Of a stretch of DNA of 64,000 bases, positions 23,648-32,125 are shown piece by piece (within the stretch, counting starts at the first letter, position 1; every line of letters begins with the position of its first letter). A program made the translations under genes and the position numbers. Source of the stretch: Sphingobium wenxiniae (GTDB lineage Bacteria > Pseudomonadota > Alphaproteobacteria > Sphingomonadales > Sphingomonadaceae); NCBI RefSeq assembly GCF_007830065.1, contig NZ_VLKK01000009.1, forward strand, positions 62,001 to 126,000, given 5' to 3'. The notes beneath the pieces were generated by a model. The model worked only from the letters and a program-made list of their open reading frames with translations. It was not told the origin of the DNA and ran no database searches.

Positions 23648-25048
23648 TCACTCCCAACCGCCGCCCAGGGCCAGGAAGATCGCCACCTGATCCAGCGCCA
23701 GTTGCGACCGCGCCGCCGCAGCCGCGGCTTCCGCGCTCGCCAGACTGCGCTGCGCGTCCAGCAAGGACAGGAAATCCCCCCGCCCGAAGCGGAACAACCG
23801 CTGCGCCTGTCCCGCCGACACCGCCGCGCTATCCCGCGCCGCGTCCAGCGCCGCCGCCCGCTCCGCATCCCGGCGATAGGTTTCCAGCGCCGTCTCCGCC
23901 TGCCGCAGCGCCTCCAGCACCGTCCCGTCGAAGCGGGCGAGGTCCGCCCTTACCTGCGCGTCGGCCTGATCGATCCGCGCCCGCACCACGGGCCGGTTGG
24001 GGAAGCTCCACGACAGCAGCGGCCCCACGCTCATGCCGAAGGCCGTACCGCCGCCAAAGTCCTTGAGCGGCCCCGACAGCCCCAGCGACCCGCCAATGCT
24101 GACATGCGGATAAAGGTCCGCCATCGCCACGCCCAGCCGCGCCGTATCGCCCGCAATGGCCCGCTCCGCCTGCCGGATGTCCGGCCGCCGCCGGATCAGC
24201 GCGGCCCCGTCCCCGGCCGGCAGGGGTTGCCCCAGCACCGGCAAGGCCGCGCAGCCTTCCACCTCCGCCGGATAATCGGCCGGCGACCGTCCCAGCAGGG
24301 TCGCCAGCAGGTAAAGTCCATTCTGCCGCTGCGCGTCGAACGCGGGAAGCCCCGCCGCGCTGCTCTCCACCGCCGATTCGGCCCGGCTCACGTCAAAGGC
24401 GGTGCCCCGCCCGCCCCGGAACAGCCGCCGCGTCGCGTCCGCCGTATCGCGCTGCAACGCCACGACGCGCTGGTTGACACGCAGCGAATAATTGGCCGCG
24501 CACACCTGAACATAGGCCCGCGCCACCGCCGCCGCGACGCTCATCCGTACATAATCCCGTGCGGCGGCGCTCGCTTCCACATCGGCGCCGCTCGCCTCGA
24601 TCGCGCGCCGCACCCGGCCATTGAGGTCCAGCGTATAGGAGGCGCTCAGCCCCAGATCATAGCCGACCACGCCCGGCAAGCTCTCGCCCGTCCCCGAAGG
24701 GCGCGTCAGGCTCGCGCCGCCTTCGGCCGTGGTGCCGATGGTCCGCCCCGCCTGCGCCTCGCGCAGCACGGCCTGCGCCCGCGTCAAATTGGCGTCGGCC
24801 GCGCGCAGGTCGGCATTGGCGGCCAGCGCCTGCTCGATCAGCGCATCCAGCGTGGGATCGTCATAGAGCCGCCACCAATGGCCGGGCGGCGGCGCATTGC
24901 TCGCCATGCCGCCTTGCGCCGCATGGAACGCGCCCTGCGCGGAGGGCGCGGACGCCGCCGATGTTTCAGGCGGCCGATAATCCGCCCCCGCCGTCGCGCA
25001 GGCCGCCAGCCCCAGCGCAAGCAAAGGCGCGAACACAATCTTACGCAT
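23648..25048 (-). CDS. Outer-membrane efflux lipoprotein, NodT/OprM family
   Basis: A 466-residue TolC-like outer-membrane factor. The signal peptide ends LGLAACATAG, with C17 as the predicted lipid-modified cysteine, and WWRLYDDPTLDALIEQALAAN near 58-78 is the typical opening of the first OEP repeat. The second repeat includes RRRPDIRQAERAIAGDTARLGVA, a hallmark of NodT/OprM proteins. It is the last gene of the FUSC-type efflux operon and overlaps the adaptor gene by 8 bp. It should form the outer-membrane channel for the pump; the substrate is not known. Confidence 0.92.
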   Translation of the reverse strand: MRKIVFAPLLALGLAACATAGADYRPPETSAASAPSAQGAFHAAQGGMASNAPPPGHWWRLYDDPTLDALIEQALAANADLRAADANLTRAQAVLREAQAGRTIGTTAEGGASLTRPSGTGESLPGVVGYDLGLSASYTLDLNGRVRRAIEASGADVEASAAARDYVRMSVAAAVARAYVQVCAANYSLRVNQRVVALQRDTADATRRLFRGGRGTAFDVSRAESAVESSAAGLPAFDAQRQNGLYLLATLLGRSPADYPAEVEGCAALPVLGQPLPAGDGAALIRRRPDIRQAERAIAGDTARLGVAMADLYPHVSIGGSLGLSGPLKDFGGGTAFGMSVGPLLSWSFPNRPVVRARIDQADAQVRADLARFDGTVLEALRQAETALETYRRDAERAAALDAARDSAAVSAGQAQRLFRFGRGDFLSLLDAQRSLASAEAAAAAARSQLALDQVAIFLALGGGWE

Positions 25049-25943
25049 GACGGCACGTCCCCTGCTTTGCGTCCTTCGCCTTCGGCTCCACCGTCACGGT
25101 CGCGGTCCGCCCGGTGATGAGGCTGATATCGGCGGGCACCCTGGTCAGCTTCACCCGCACCGGAATCCGCTGCGCCAGCCGCACCCAGGAAAAGGTCGGC
25201 TGCACATTGGGCAGCAGATTGCCCGAATCCGACCGGGTGGAATCATTGATGCCGAAAGCGACGCTCTCGACCCGCCCATGCAGGTCGTGCTCCTCGCCCA
25301 TCATCCGCACCGTCACCGGCGCGCCCAGACAGATCAGCGGCAGCTTCGTCTCCTCGAAATAGCCCTCGACCCGCAGGCTGTCCTTGTCCACCAGCGCCAT
25401 CGCCTGCCTGCCTGCCGCCACATAGTCACCCTGATGCAGGTCCAGATTGGTGACGGTGCCGTTGACCGAGGCCAGCACCCGCGTCCGCTTCAGGTCCAGC
25501 GCCGCCCCGTCCCGCGCGGTGATCGCTTCCGCCAGCGCCGCCTGCGCCGTCGCCACGCGCGCGACATTCTGCTCATGCGCTTCGGCCGCGACCAGATCGC
25601 CCAGCGCCTGGTCGCGGCGCGCCTCCCGCCGGGCCTGCGCCAGCGTCGCCTGCGCGCTTTCGACCCGCGCCGCCGCCTGTTTCAGCGCCAGTTCGTAGCG
25701 GGGCCGGTCGATCACGAACAACAGGTCGCCTTCCTTGACCTGCTGGTTGTCGCGCACCGCCACCGACGTCACGAGGCCGCCGATATCCGGCGTCACCCGC
25801 ACCACATCGGCCCGCACCCGCCCGTCGCGGGTCCAGGGGCTGCGCTCATAATGGTTCCACATCCAGATCGCGATCAGGATGGCGGCGATCACGATGACGA
25901 TCGTGGCGGCACTCCGCGCCAAGGGAGCAAGGTAGCGGTTCAT
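25041..25943 (-). CDS. HlyD-family periplasmic adaptor (AaeA/EmrA-like)
   Basis: A 300-residue membrane-fusion protein. One N-terminal transmembrane anchor (about residues 12-29) is followed by TPDIGGLVTSVAVRDNQQVKEGDLLFVID, the biotinyl-lipoyl-like domain, a coiled-coil hairpin (about 85-150, Ala/Arg/Glu-rich), the second lipoyl half (GTVTNLDLHQGDYVAAG) and a beta-barrel. This architecture matches AaeA, the partner of AaeB/FUSC pumps. Its ATG overlaps the DUF1656 stop codon by four bases. Confidence 0.92.
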   Translation of the reverse strand: MNRYLAPLARSAATIVIVIAAILIAIWMWNHYERSPWTRDGRVRADVVRVTPDIGGLVTSVAVRDNQQVKEGDLLFVIDRPRYELALKQAAARVESAQATLAQARREARRDQALGDLVAAEAHEQNVARVATAQAALAEAITARDGAALDLKRTRVLASVNGTVTNLDLHQGDYVAAGRQAMALVDKDSLRVEGYFEETKLPLICLGAPVTVRMMGEEHDLHGRVESVAFGINDSTRSDSGNLLPNVQPTFSWVRLAQRIPVRVKLTRVPADISLITGRTATVTVEPKAKDAKQGTCRHA

Positions 25944-26155
25944 AGGCGGATTCCAAGCATGGGAACGAGAATCGAAAGCAGCCCCAGCAGCAGGATGAAG
26001 ATGCTGAGGTCGACCAGCGCGCGATAGGCGATGAAGCGGTAAAGGCCCAAAGCGTGGATAAGGCGCGTGACGCCCCAGCTCAGGATCAGGGCGAAGATCG
26101 CCAGCAACAGCAGCGTGGGCACATAGACGCCCCCCAATGCGACTTCTCCGGTCAT
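25940..26155 (-). CDS. DUF1656 small membrane protein (AaeX-like)
   Basis: A 71-residue protein with two predicted transmembrane helices (about 12-32 and 45-67), opening GEVALGGVYVPTLLLLAIFA as in DUF1656/AaeX proteins. In E. coli AaeX is encoded with AaeA and AaeB; its exact role is unknown. Here it overlaps both the pump gene upstream and the adaptor gene downstream in ATGA junctions. Confidence 0.9.
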   Translation of the reverse strand: MTGEVALGGVYVPTLLLLAIFALILSWGVTRLIHALGLYRFIAYRALVDLSIFILLLGLLSILVPMLGIRL

Positions 26156-28200
26156 GCGGCGGCTTTCCGGTAAATGGCGCCGTCGGCGAACAGGTTCCGG
26201 CGCAGGGCGATCAGCGCCAGTATCGCGCTGCGCCGCACGCCGGGATCGGGATTGGCGGAAAGCTCCGTGATCGCGCGATCCATATCGTGCAGCAGCGCGG
26301 GCTGCGCCGGGGCGGGCGCGTCGGGATCAAGCGCGCGATAATAGTCGCCCACCCCCTGCAACACCCGCGTCAGCGAAGCGCTGTCTCCCGGCGGCAGTTC
26401 CAGCCGCAATGCGCGCAGCTCGCCGATGCCGATGCCGGTCCGCAGGTCGCGCAATGCGTCGTAAAGCTGCCCCTTGTCCGCGCCGAGCGCCGCCAGCCGG
26501 GGGGCCAGCAGGGCGATCCGGTCCAGCATCCGGTTGATCCAGCCGCGCACATCGGGCCGCCCCGCTACATTGGCGCGGTTGGCTATATCGCGCCATCCCG
26601 CGCGGATGATGCGGCGGATCGCATATTGCAGACCGGCCGGCTGCAACAAGCCGGCCATGACCGCCGCGAACCAGATGCCGGTAAGCTGGGCCAGGTTGCC
26701 GTTCACGAAGGTCGGAAATTCGTTCTGATAGCTTGCCGCCAGCAGGGCCGGGCTGCCCAGCCCCAGCAGCGTGGGCATGACATAGCCCGCCAGCGAGGGC
26801 GACGCCATTGCCGACCCCAGCAGGATGAGCGCGGGAGCGAAGGCCGCCATCAGCATGACGAAGCCGTCGAGCCGCGGCATGATCGCATAGCCATAAAGCG
26901 CGCCCAGCAGCGACGCGAGAATCGTGCCGATCATCCACCCTTTAAGCGGCGCTTTCGGATTGTCCTGCGACGAATAGATCGCGAGGAAGATACCCGCCAG
27001 CATCGTCGCGCTCGCGCCGTCCTTCCACCCGCTGCCGATCCACAGCGCGCATCCGGCGACCAGCGTGACGAAGGCATTGAACGCGCCCTGCCGCGCCCCT
27101 TCATAATCGCGATGCACTTCGCGGAAGCGCCGCCCTTCCAGCAGCTCGCCGACGCGCGCGTTGACCGGCGTGCGGCTGTAGCTCGTCATCTGGTCATAGA
27201 GGTCGCGGCAGTCGCGATGCGCCGCGATCAGGCTGGCGAGACGCGAAAACAGGCTGAGCCGCATCATGTCCGCCCATTCCATGCCGGGCCGGGCCGGCGG
27301 CTCCAGCGCGGCGCAGCGTTCGATCAGGGCGTCGGCGCTGGCCGACCGCTGCTCCAGATCCTTTTCGGGATTCTCGACCCAGTGCTGGACGTCCGCGATC
27401 AACGCCCCGACTTCGGGCGGCACGTCGCCGCCGCGCGCGGCCTTCAACATCTGCAACCGGTCGTCCACCGCCGCGCCCAGGGGCAGCAGCAGCGATAGCT
27501 GGTCCTGCAACGCCCGCACCGTCCGCACGCGCGGCACCCGGCGCGACAGGTCATAGGGCAGATGCGTGGAAAGCTGGTGCAGTTCGGTCACGTCCTGCGC
27601 CAGACGGCGGCGCTCGGCGGCCAGCCCTTCCACCGGCTCTATGGCGATGGCGTCGCGGGTCCACCGTTCCGCGTCGCGCAGGATCGCCGCGACCCGGTTC
27701 AGCACCATCGACGCGACCGATCCGGGCAGGATGGCGGCGTGAACCAGGCTGCCCGACAGGATGCCGATGGTGATTTCCTGCACGCGGGAGGAAGCGAGGT
27801 CGAAGATAGTCTGCGGCGTTTCGAAACTGGGAAAGGCGATGAGGCAGGCGCTATAACCCGCCAGCACGAACATATAGGATCGCGGCGTGCCGTCGAGCTG
27901 CGATACGAACACGCAGAAAGCCAGCCATCCCGCCATCGCCAGCGTCAGCAGTTCGGGCGCGTTGACCAAGGGCGGCACGATCGCCACGGCGACGACCGCG
28001 CCGACCAGCGTGCCCATCACGCGGTAGACCGCCTTGGAGATGACCGCGCCCGCCATGGGCTGCGCCACGATGAAGGAGGTGACGAACGCCCAATAGGGCC
28101 GCTCCAGCCCGATACTGAACGAGATATAGAGCGCCAGCGTGGCGGCAAGGAAGCATTTAAGCCCGAACAGGGCCGCGGGCCAGCCGAAACGCTCTTTCAT
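26152..28200 (-). CDS. FUSC-family inner-membrane efflux protein (AaeB-like)
   Basis: A 682-residue protein with the FUSC/AaeB plan: an N-terminal block of transmembrane helices (about residues 10-165, opening WPAALFGLKCFLAATLALYISFSIGL), a cytoplasmic domain of about 180 residues, a second transmembrane block (about 365-515) and a C-terminal cytoplasmic domain. The YWAFVTSFIVAQP motif is characteristic. AaeB-type pumps export aromatic carboxylic acids and related compounds; by analogy this operon may do so, but the substrate is not shown. It overlaps the MarR-type gene by four bases. Confidence 0.92.
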   Translation of the reverse strand: MKERFGWPAALFGLKCFLAATLALYISFSIGLERPYWAFVTSFIVAQPMAGAVISKAVYRVMGTLVGAVVAVAIVPPLVNAPELLTLAMAGWLAFCVFVSQLDGTPRSYMFVLAGYSACLIAFPSFETPQTIFDLASSRVQEITIGILSGSLVHAAILPGSVASMVLNRVAAILRDAERWTRDAIAIEPVEGLAAERRRLAQDVTELHQLSTHLPYDLSRRVPRVRTVRALQDQLSLLLPLGAAVDDRLQMLKAARGGDVPPEVGALIADVQHWVENPEKDLEQRSASADALIERCAALEPPARPGMEWADMMRLSLFSRLASLIAAHRDCRDLYDQMTSYSRTPVNARVGELLEGRRFREVHRDYEGARQGAFNAFVTLVAGCALWIGSGWKDGASATMLAGIFLAIYSSQDNPKAPLKGWMIGTILASLLGALYGYAIMPRLDGFVMLMAAFAPALILLGSAMASPSLAGYVMPTLLGLGSPALLAASYQNEFPTFVNGNLAQLTGIWFAAVMAGLLQPAGLQYAIRRIIRAGWRDIANRANVAGRPDVRGWINRMLDRIALLAPRLAALGADKGQLYDALRDLRTGIGIGELRALRLELPPGDSASLTRVLQGVGDYYRALDPDAPAPAQPALLHDMDRAITELSANPDPGVRRSAILALIALRRNLFADGAIYRKAAA

Positions 28201-28646
28201 GGCTCCGCGCGCAGCTCCGCTATGCGTCGTCCCAACAGTTCCATCAACCGGACGCTCGTATCCATGTCGGCGTCGGACATGCCTTCCATCAGCGCATTGC
28301 GCAATATGTCGAGTCGATCCTGAATGGCGCCCACCAGCTCCTGTCCCGCCGGGGTCAGGGCCAGCCGGTTGGACCGCCGGTCGTCGGGATGGGGCGACCG
28401 CTCCACCAGCCGGGCCGCCTCCAGTTGATGCAATGTGCGGACGAGCGAGGGCTGGGTGATTTCCAGCGCCTCGGCCAGATCGATCTGACGCGCTTCCGAT
28501 CCCAGCCTGTCAAGGTGAAGCAGGCACCAGCCCGCCGAATTGGATAGCCCGATCTCCGCCAGCGTCCGGTCCGCCAGGCTGCGCCATCCGCGCGCCACGG
28601 GCGAAAAGGTGCGCGAAAGCGCGCGCTGGCGTTCAAGGGTCGGCAT
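28197..28646 (-). CDS. MarR-family transcriptional regulator of the efflux operon
   Basis: A 149-residue MarR protein with a winged helix-turn-helix (about 55-110): DLAEALEITQPSLVRTLHQLEAARLVER, followed by the wing HPDDRRSNRLALTPAG. It is the first gene of a five-gene, fully overlapping unit, so it very probably represses its own operon and responds to a pump substrate. The palindromic site 8-25 bp upstream of its ATG is the likely operator. The ribosome-binding site is weak, and the message may be short-leadered. Confidence 0.92.
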   Translation of the reverse strand: MPTLERQRALSRTFSPVARGWRSLADRTLAEIGLSNSAGWCLLHLDRLGSEARQIDLAEALEITQPSLVRTLHQLEAARLVERSPHPDDRRSNRLALTPAGQELVGAIQDRLDILRNALMEGMSDADMDTSVRLMELLGRRIAELRAEP

Positions 28647-28653
28647 GGGCAGA

Positions 28654-28671
28654 TAGTTAGATAGCTAACTA
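28654..28671. promoter_or_regulatory. Candidate MarR operator
   Basis: TAGTTAG (28654-28660) and CTAACTA (28665-28671) form a perfect 7-bp inverted repeat with a 4-bp spacer, 18 bp in all, the size and symmetry expected for a MarR dimer site. It lies 8-25 bp before the regulator's start codon, where it would overlap the promoter or the transcript start. Confidence 0.65.
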
Positions 28672-28737
28672 ATCCTCTTTGTCAAGAAAACGCTTTTCCC
28701 TCTTCATCTCACTCTTGATCTTACTCTTGCATTTGCG

Positions 28738-28761
28738 ATGGCCCGGCACCCGCCGGGCCAT
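28738..28761 (-). terminator. Hairpin after the small 28.8-kb gene
   Basis: ATGGCCCGGC (28738-28747) and GCCGGGCCAT (28752-28761) form a perfect 10-bp stem with a 4-base loop. It lies 16 bp beyond the stop of the 28777-29079 gene on the minus strand and upstream of the MarR promoter. A T run is lacking on that side, so termination strength is uncertain; the stem sequence is nearly that of the 7632-7659 terminator. Confidence 0.55.
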
Positions 28762-28776
28762 CCTTTTCCCCTCGCC

Positions 28777-29079
28777 TCAGCCCCGCCGCGTGCCCGAAAA
28801 GCCCGCCGCGCCGAACGCGCCAAGCTGCATCGTGCCGGTGATGCTGTCCCCGCTCACCTCCGCCTCGCATTCCAGCGTCATCGGCATGGGCAGCGTCATG
28901 TCCATCTTCCACGTCAGCGTGTTGCCCTCGACCTTGCCGTCCTTGACGTCCAGCGATCCCATCATCCCCGCGAAGGTGCCGTTGAAGCGATCCCCCGCGC
29001 TGATGACGGTGAAGACGCCATTCTGGTCGCCCATCGGCGTCTTCGCCACGCAATCATAGGCGCCGTCCACTGCTGCCAT
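28777..29079 (-). CDS. Small conserved-type protein of unknown function
   Basis: A 100-residue protein, probably a small beta-barrel: it alternates short strands and turns with many glycines (DGAYDCVAKTPMGDQNGVF, GDRFNGTFAGMMGSLDVKDG, VSGDSITGTMQLGAFG). It has two cysteines and no signal peptide or membrane helix. I recognise no named family. It lies 24 bp after the M16 peptidase gene on the same strand and is likely co-transcribed with it. Coding bias matches its neighbours. Confidence 0.7.
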   Translation of the reverse strand: MAAVDGAYDCVAKTPMGDQNGVFTVISAGDRFNGTFAGMMGSLDVKDGKVEGNTLTWKMDMTLPMPMTLECEAEVSGDSITGTMQLGAFGAAGFSGTRRG

Positions 29080-29103
29080 GTCCCTGTCTCCCTTGTGCAG
29101 CCG

Positions 29104-31971
29104 TCAATCGGCCAATGTGCCCATCTCCACCGGCAGGCCGACCGCGTCAAGCTGCGGCCGCACCAGTTTCGCATCGCCCACGACGACCCAGATCAGCCGG
29201 TCGGCGTTGATCGCCTCCCGCGCCGCCTTGTCCATGTCCGCCGCCTTCATGGCGCGATAGGTGGCGGGCAGCGTCTCGTAATAATTGTCCGGCCGCCCCA
29301 GCAAGTCGTTCCGCATCATCGCGCCCAGCAGATCGGTCGATGTTTCGAAACTGCCCGGCAGGGAGAGAATCTGGCTGTTGATGGTCTGGTTCCGCTCAGC
29401 TTCCGTGATGCCCTTGGCGGTCAGGAAGTCGCCGATGTCCTTGCGCGCGGCGATGATCGACTCGCCGGTCTTGTCGGTCTGCACCGGGGCATAGACCAGC
29501 AGCGGGATCGTCTCCTTGACGCCGGGCAGCGCGGTCCCGGCATAATAGGCCCAGCCCTTCGTTTCGCGCAGGTCCATGATGAGGCGGGATGTCGTGCTGC
29601 CGCCCAGCACTTCATTGGCAGTGATGAGGTCGACCGGATTGTCCATGCCCTGCTTGTTGGTAAGCACGCCGGCCAGGATCATCGATTGCGGGCTCTGCGG
29701 CTTGTCGACCAATATGATTCGCGCCGGACGGGCCATGCGATCCATGCGGAACAGCTTCGTCCCCTTTTGCGCGGCAGGCGCCTTCCAGTCGCCGAAGCGC
29801 TTTTCCAGCAGCGGCATGATCTCCGCCAGCGTCGTATCGCCGGTGACGAAGATCGTCGCATTGTCGGGCCGCAGCCATGTGTCATGGAAGGCGGTCAGAT
29901 CCTGCCGCACTACCGCCTTCACGCCGCTTTCCGTGCCGGAGCCGGTGAAGGGAATGCCATAGGGATGCGCCTGCCCGTAAAGCAGCGGCGGCAGCAGGCG
30001 CTGCGCAATAGGCATCGGCTCGGTCTTTTCCGCCGCGATCCGCGTCAGAAGCTGGCCGCGCAGCCGCTCCACCTCCTTGGGATCGAAGGCCGGGTTGCGG
30101 ACGATATCGGACAGCAGGCCCAGCGACGCGTCCAGATTGGGCTTGAGCGCATAGAGTCCGACCGTGGTGCTATCCATGCCGTTCTTCGCGCCGATGGAGG
30201 CGCCCAGCCGTTCCTGCTCCTCAGCGATCTGCACGGAACTGCGCGTCTTGGTGCCTTCATCCAGCAGCGCGGTCGTCAGCGCCGCCGTGCCCAGCTTCGC
30301 CTTGTCGTCCGCCGCGTTGCCCGCGTCGAAGGAGACGGACACACGCACCACCGGCACCGTCGCGCGGCGGGCGAAGACGATGGGGATGCCATTCTTGAGC
30401 TTGGCATGTTCGACCTTCGGGAAGACGAGGTCGGCGACCGGCTCGATCGGCGGCTCGGCGATCCTGGTCGGCGCGGGCGGCTGCGCGGCGACGGGCGCGG
30501 GCGCCTTGGGATCGCGGAAATAAGCGGGCTTGTGCGTCGCGTTGCCGGCCAGCGCATTATCCTCCGCCGACCGCTCGCCGGGCGCGACCGTCAGGCGGAA
30601 GACGGGACGGCTCAGCCACTTGCGCGCGGCTTCGCTCACCGATTGCGGCGTGGCGGCGGCATAGGCGGCGAGGTCTTTCTTATATTTGCCCGGATCGCCC
30701 GAATAGACCGCGCCTTCGGCCAGCGTCACCGCCTTGCCGCTGAAACCGCCGACCTTCTCCAGCCCCGAAATCGTGCCCGACACCTGCTGCGTCGCGGCGC
30801 GGAGCACTTCGTCGTTGCTCGGCCCCTTGGCGAGATAGTCGGCGAGAAGCTGGTCCAGCCGCTTGCCGACCGCGACCGGGTCCGCGCCCGGCTTCACGTC
30901 CACGGTGATCTCGGCAATGCTGAGCTTCTCGAAAGGCTGGATGCTGGCCTTGACCGCGACGGCGACCTTCTCCTCCTTCACCAGGATATTGTCGAGCCGC
31001 GAAGACCCCAGCCCGCCAAAGACCGACATCGCCAGATCGAGTTGCTGCAGGTCGGGCGAATTGACCCCCGGCACGATCCAGTTCCGGTAAAGGCGCGTGG
31101 CGGCGACATTATCGTGCATCACCTTCTCGACATCCTGCCCCAGCGTCGGGACGGTTGCGTCGACATCCTGCGGCGCGGGACCGGCGGCGACGTTGCCGAA
31201 CCATTTTTCGGCCTTCGCCTTCGCGGTCGCCACATCGATGTCGCCTGCCAGCACCAGCACGGCATTATTCGGACCGTAATGCGTCTTGAACCAGTTCTGC
31301 ACGTCGCCAAGGCTGGCCGCGTTCAGGTCCGCCATCGAGCCGATGGTGGAATGGCGATAGGGATGCCCTTCAGGCAGCATCGCTGCAAGCTGGGCATATT
31401 CGACGAGGCCATAAGGCTCATTCTCGCCCATGCGCTTTTCGTTCTGGACGACACCGCGTTGGGTATCGAGCTTTACCTGCGTCACCGCGCCCAGCAGATG
31501 CCCCATCCGGTCGGATTCCAGGAACAGCGCCCGGTCGAGCGCGCCAGTCGGCACCGTTTCGAAATAGTTGGTGCGGTCGAACCAGGTCGTGCCGTTCCAG
31601 TCGGTCGCGCCGATATCCTCCAGCCGCCCGAAGAAGGGGCCGTCCGCATTTTCCGAGCCATAGAACATGAGATGCTCGAACAGATGGGCAAAGCCGGTCT
31701 TGCCCGCCGGTTCGAAACGCGATCCGACATGATACCAAACGGATATGGCCACGACCGGCGCCTTGCGATCGGTATGGACGATGACGCGCAGGCCGTTCCT
31801 GAGCGTGAACTGCTCATAGGGAATGTCGACCTTCGCCACGAGGCTGGAGAGCGGCGCGGGCGCGGCGGCGGCGGTCGAGGGCGCGGCCATGGCGGCGGCG
31901 GGCATAACGAACGCGAGCGAAGACAAGCCGAGCATCCATGCTGCACGACGCGACGAGGAGAAAAGGATCAT
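29104..31971 (-). CDS. M16-family zinc peptidase, periplasmic, two-domain
   Basis: A 955-residue peptidase with a signal peptide (residues 1-30, ending PAAAMAAPS). The first M16 domain has the inverted zinc motif HLFEH (H96, E99, H100) in GFAHLFEHLMFYGS, and the distal glutamate region NEKRMGENEPYG. The second half is a further M16 tandem beginning near residue 520 (FPKVEHAKLKNGIPIVFARR) and lacks HxxEH, as expected for the non-catalytic half. It should degrade peptides in the periplasm. The ATG at 31971 has GAGG about six bases upstream. Confidence 0.93.
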   Translation of the reverse strand: MILFSSSRRAAWMLGLSSLAFVMPAAAMAAPSTAAAAPAPLSSLVAKVDIPYEQFTLRNGLRVIVHTDRKAPVVAISVWYHVGSRFEPAGKTGFAHLFEHLMFYGSENADGPFFGRLEDIGATDWNGTTWFDRTNYFETVPTGALDRALFLESDRMGHLLGAVTQVKLDTQRGVVQNEKRMGENEPYGLVEYAQLAAMLPEGHPYRHSTIGSMADLNAASLGDVQNWFKTHYGPNNAVLVLAGDIDVATAKAKAEKWFGNVAAGPAPQDVDATVPTLGQDVEKVMHDNVAATRLYRNWIVPGVNSPDLQQLDLAMSVFGGLGSSRLDNILVKEEKVAVAVKASIQPFEKLSIAEITVDVKPGADPVAVGKRLDQLLADYLAKGPSNDEVLRAATQQVSGTISGLEKVGGFSGKAVTLAEGAVYSGDPGKYKKDLAAYAAATPQSVSEAARKWLSRPVFRLTVAPGERSAEDNALAGNATHKPAYFRDPKAPAPVAAQPPAPTRIAEPPIEPVADLVFPKVEHAKLKNGIPIVFARRATVPVVRVSVSFDAGNAADDKAKLGTAALTTALLDEGTKTRSSVQIAEEQERLGASIGAKNGMDSTTVGLYALKPNLDASLGLLSDIVRNPAFDPKEVERLRGQLLTRIAAEKTEPMPIAQRLLPPLLYGQAHPYGIPFTGSGTESGVKAVVRQDLTAFHDTWLRPDNATIFVTGDTTLAEIMPLLEKRFGDWKAPAAQKGTKLFRMDRMARPARIILVDKPQSPQSMILAGVLTNKQGMDNPVDLITANEVLGGSTTSRLIMDLRETKGWAYYAGTALPGVKETIPLLVYAPVQTDKTGESIIAARKDIGDFLTAKGITEAERNQTINSQILSLPGSFETSTDLLGAMMRNDLLGRPDNYYETLPATYRAMKAADMDKAAREAINADRLIWVVVGDAKLVRPQLDAVGLPVEMGTLAD

Positions 31972-32125
31972 GAGCGCCTCATGGGGATCAGTGGATCATA
32001 TGGCCGGGAAAGGACCGGTCTTTCCGCAGCATAGCGGGGCGTTCTATCGACGCAATACGCTTTCCGCTGGACAGCGGAGATGCGCCGGATAGGTTCGGCG
32101 GCCCAACCATGAAGCAGAGTTCCCC

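Noticed and set aside
28738-32034. 1098-codon open frame on the plus strand across the M16 peptidase gene
   Set aside because: Composition is Arg/His/Gln/Asp-rich and without motifs, while the minus-strand frame has a signal peptide and HLFEH zinc site.
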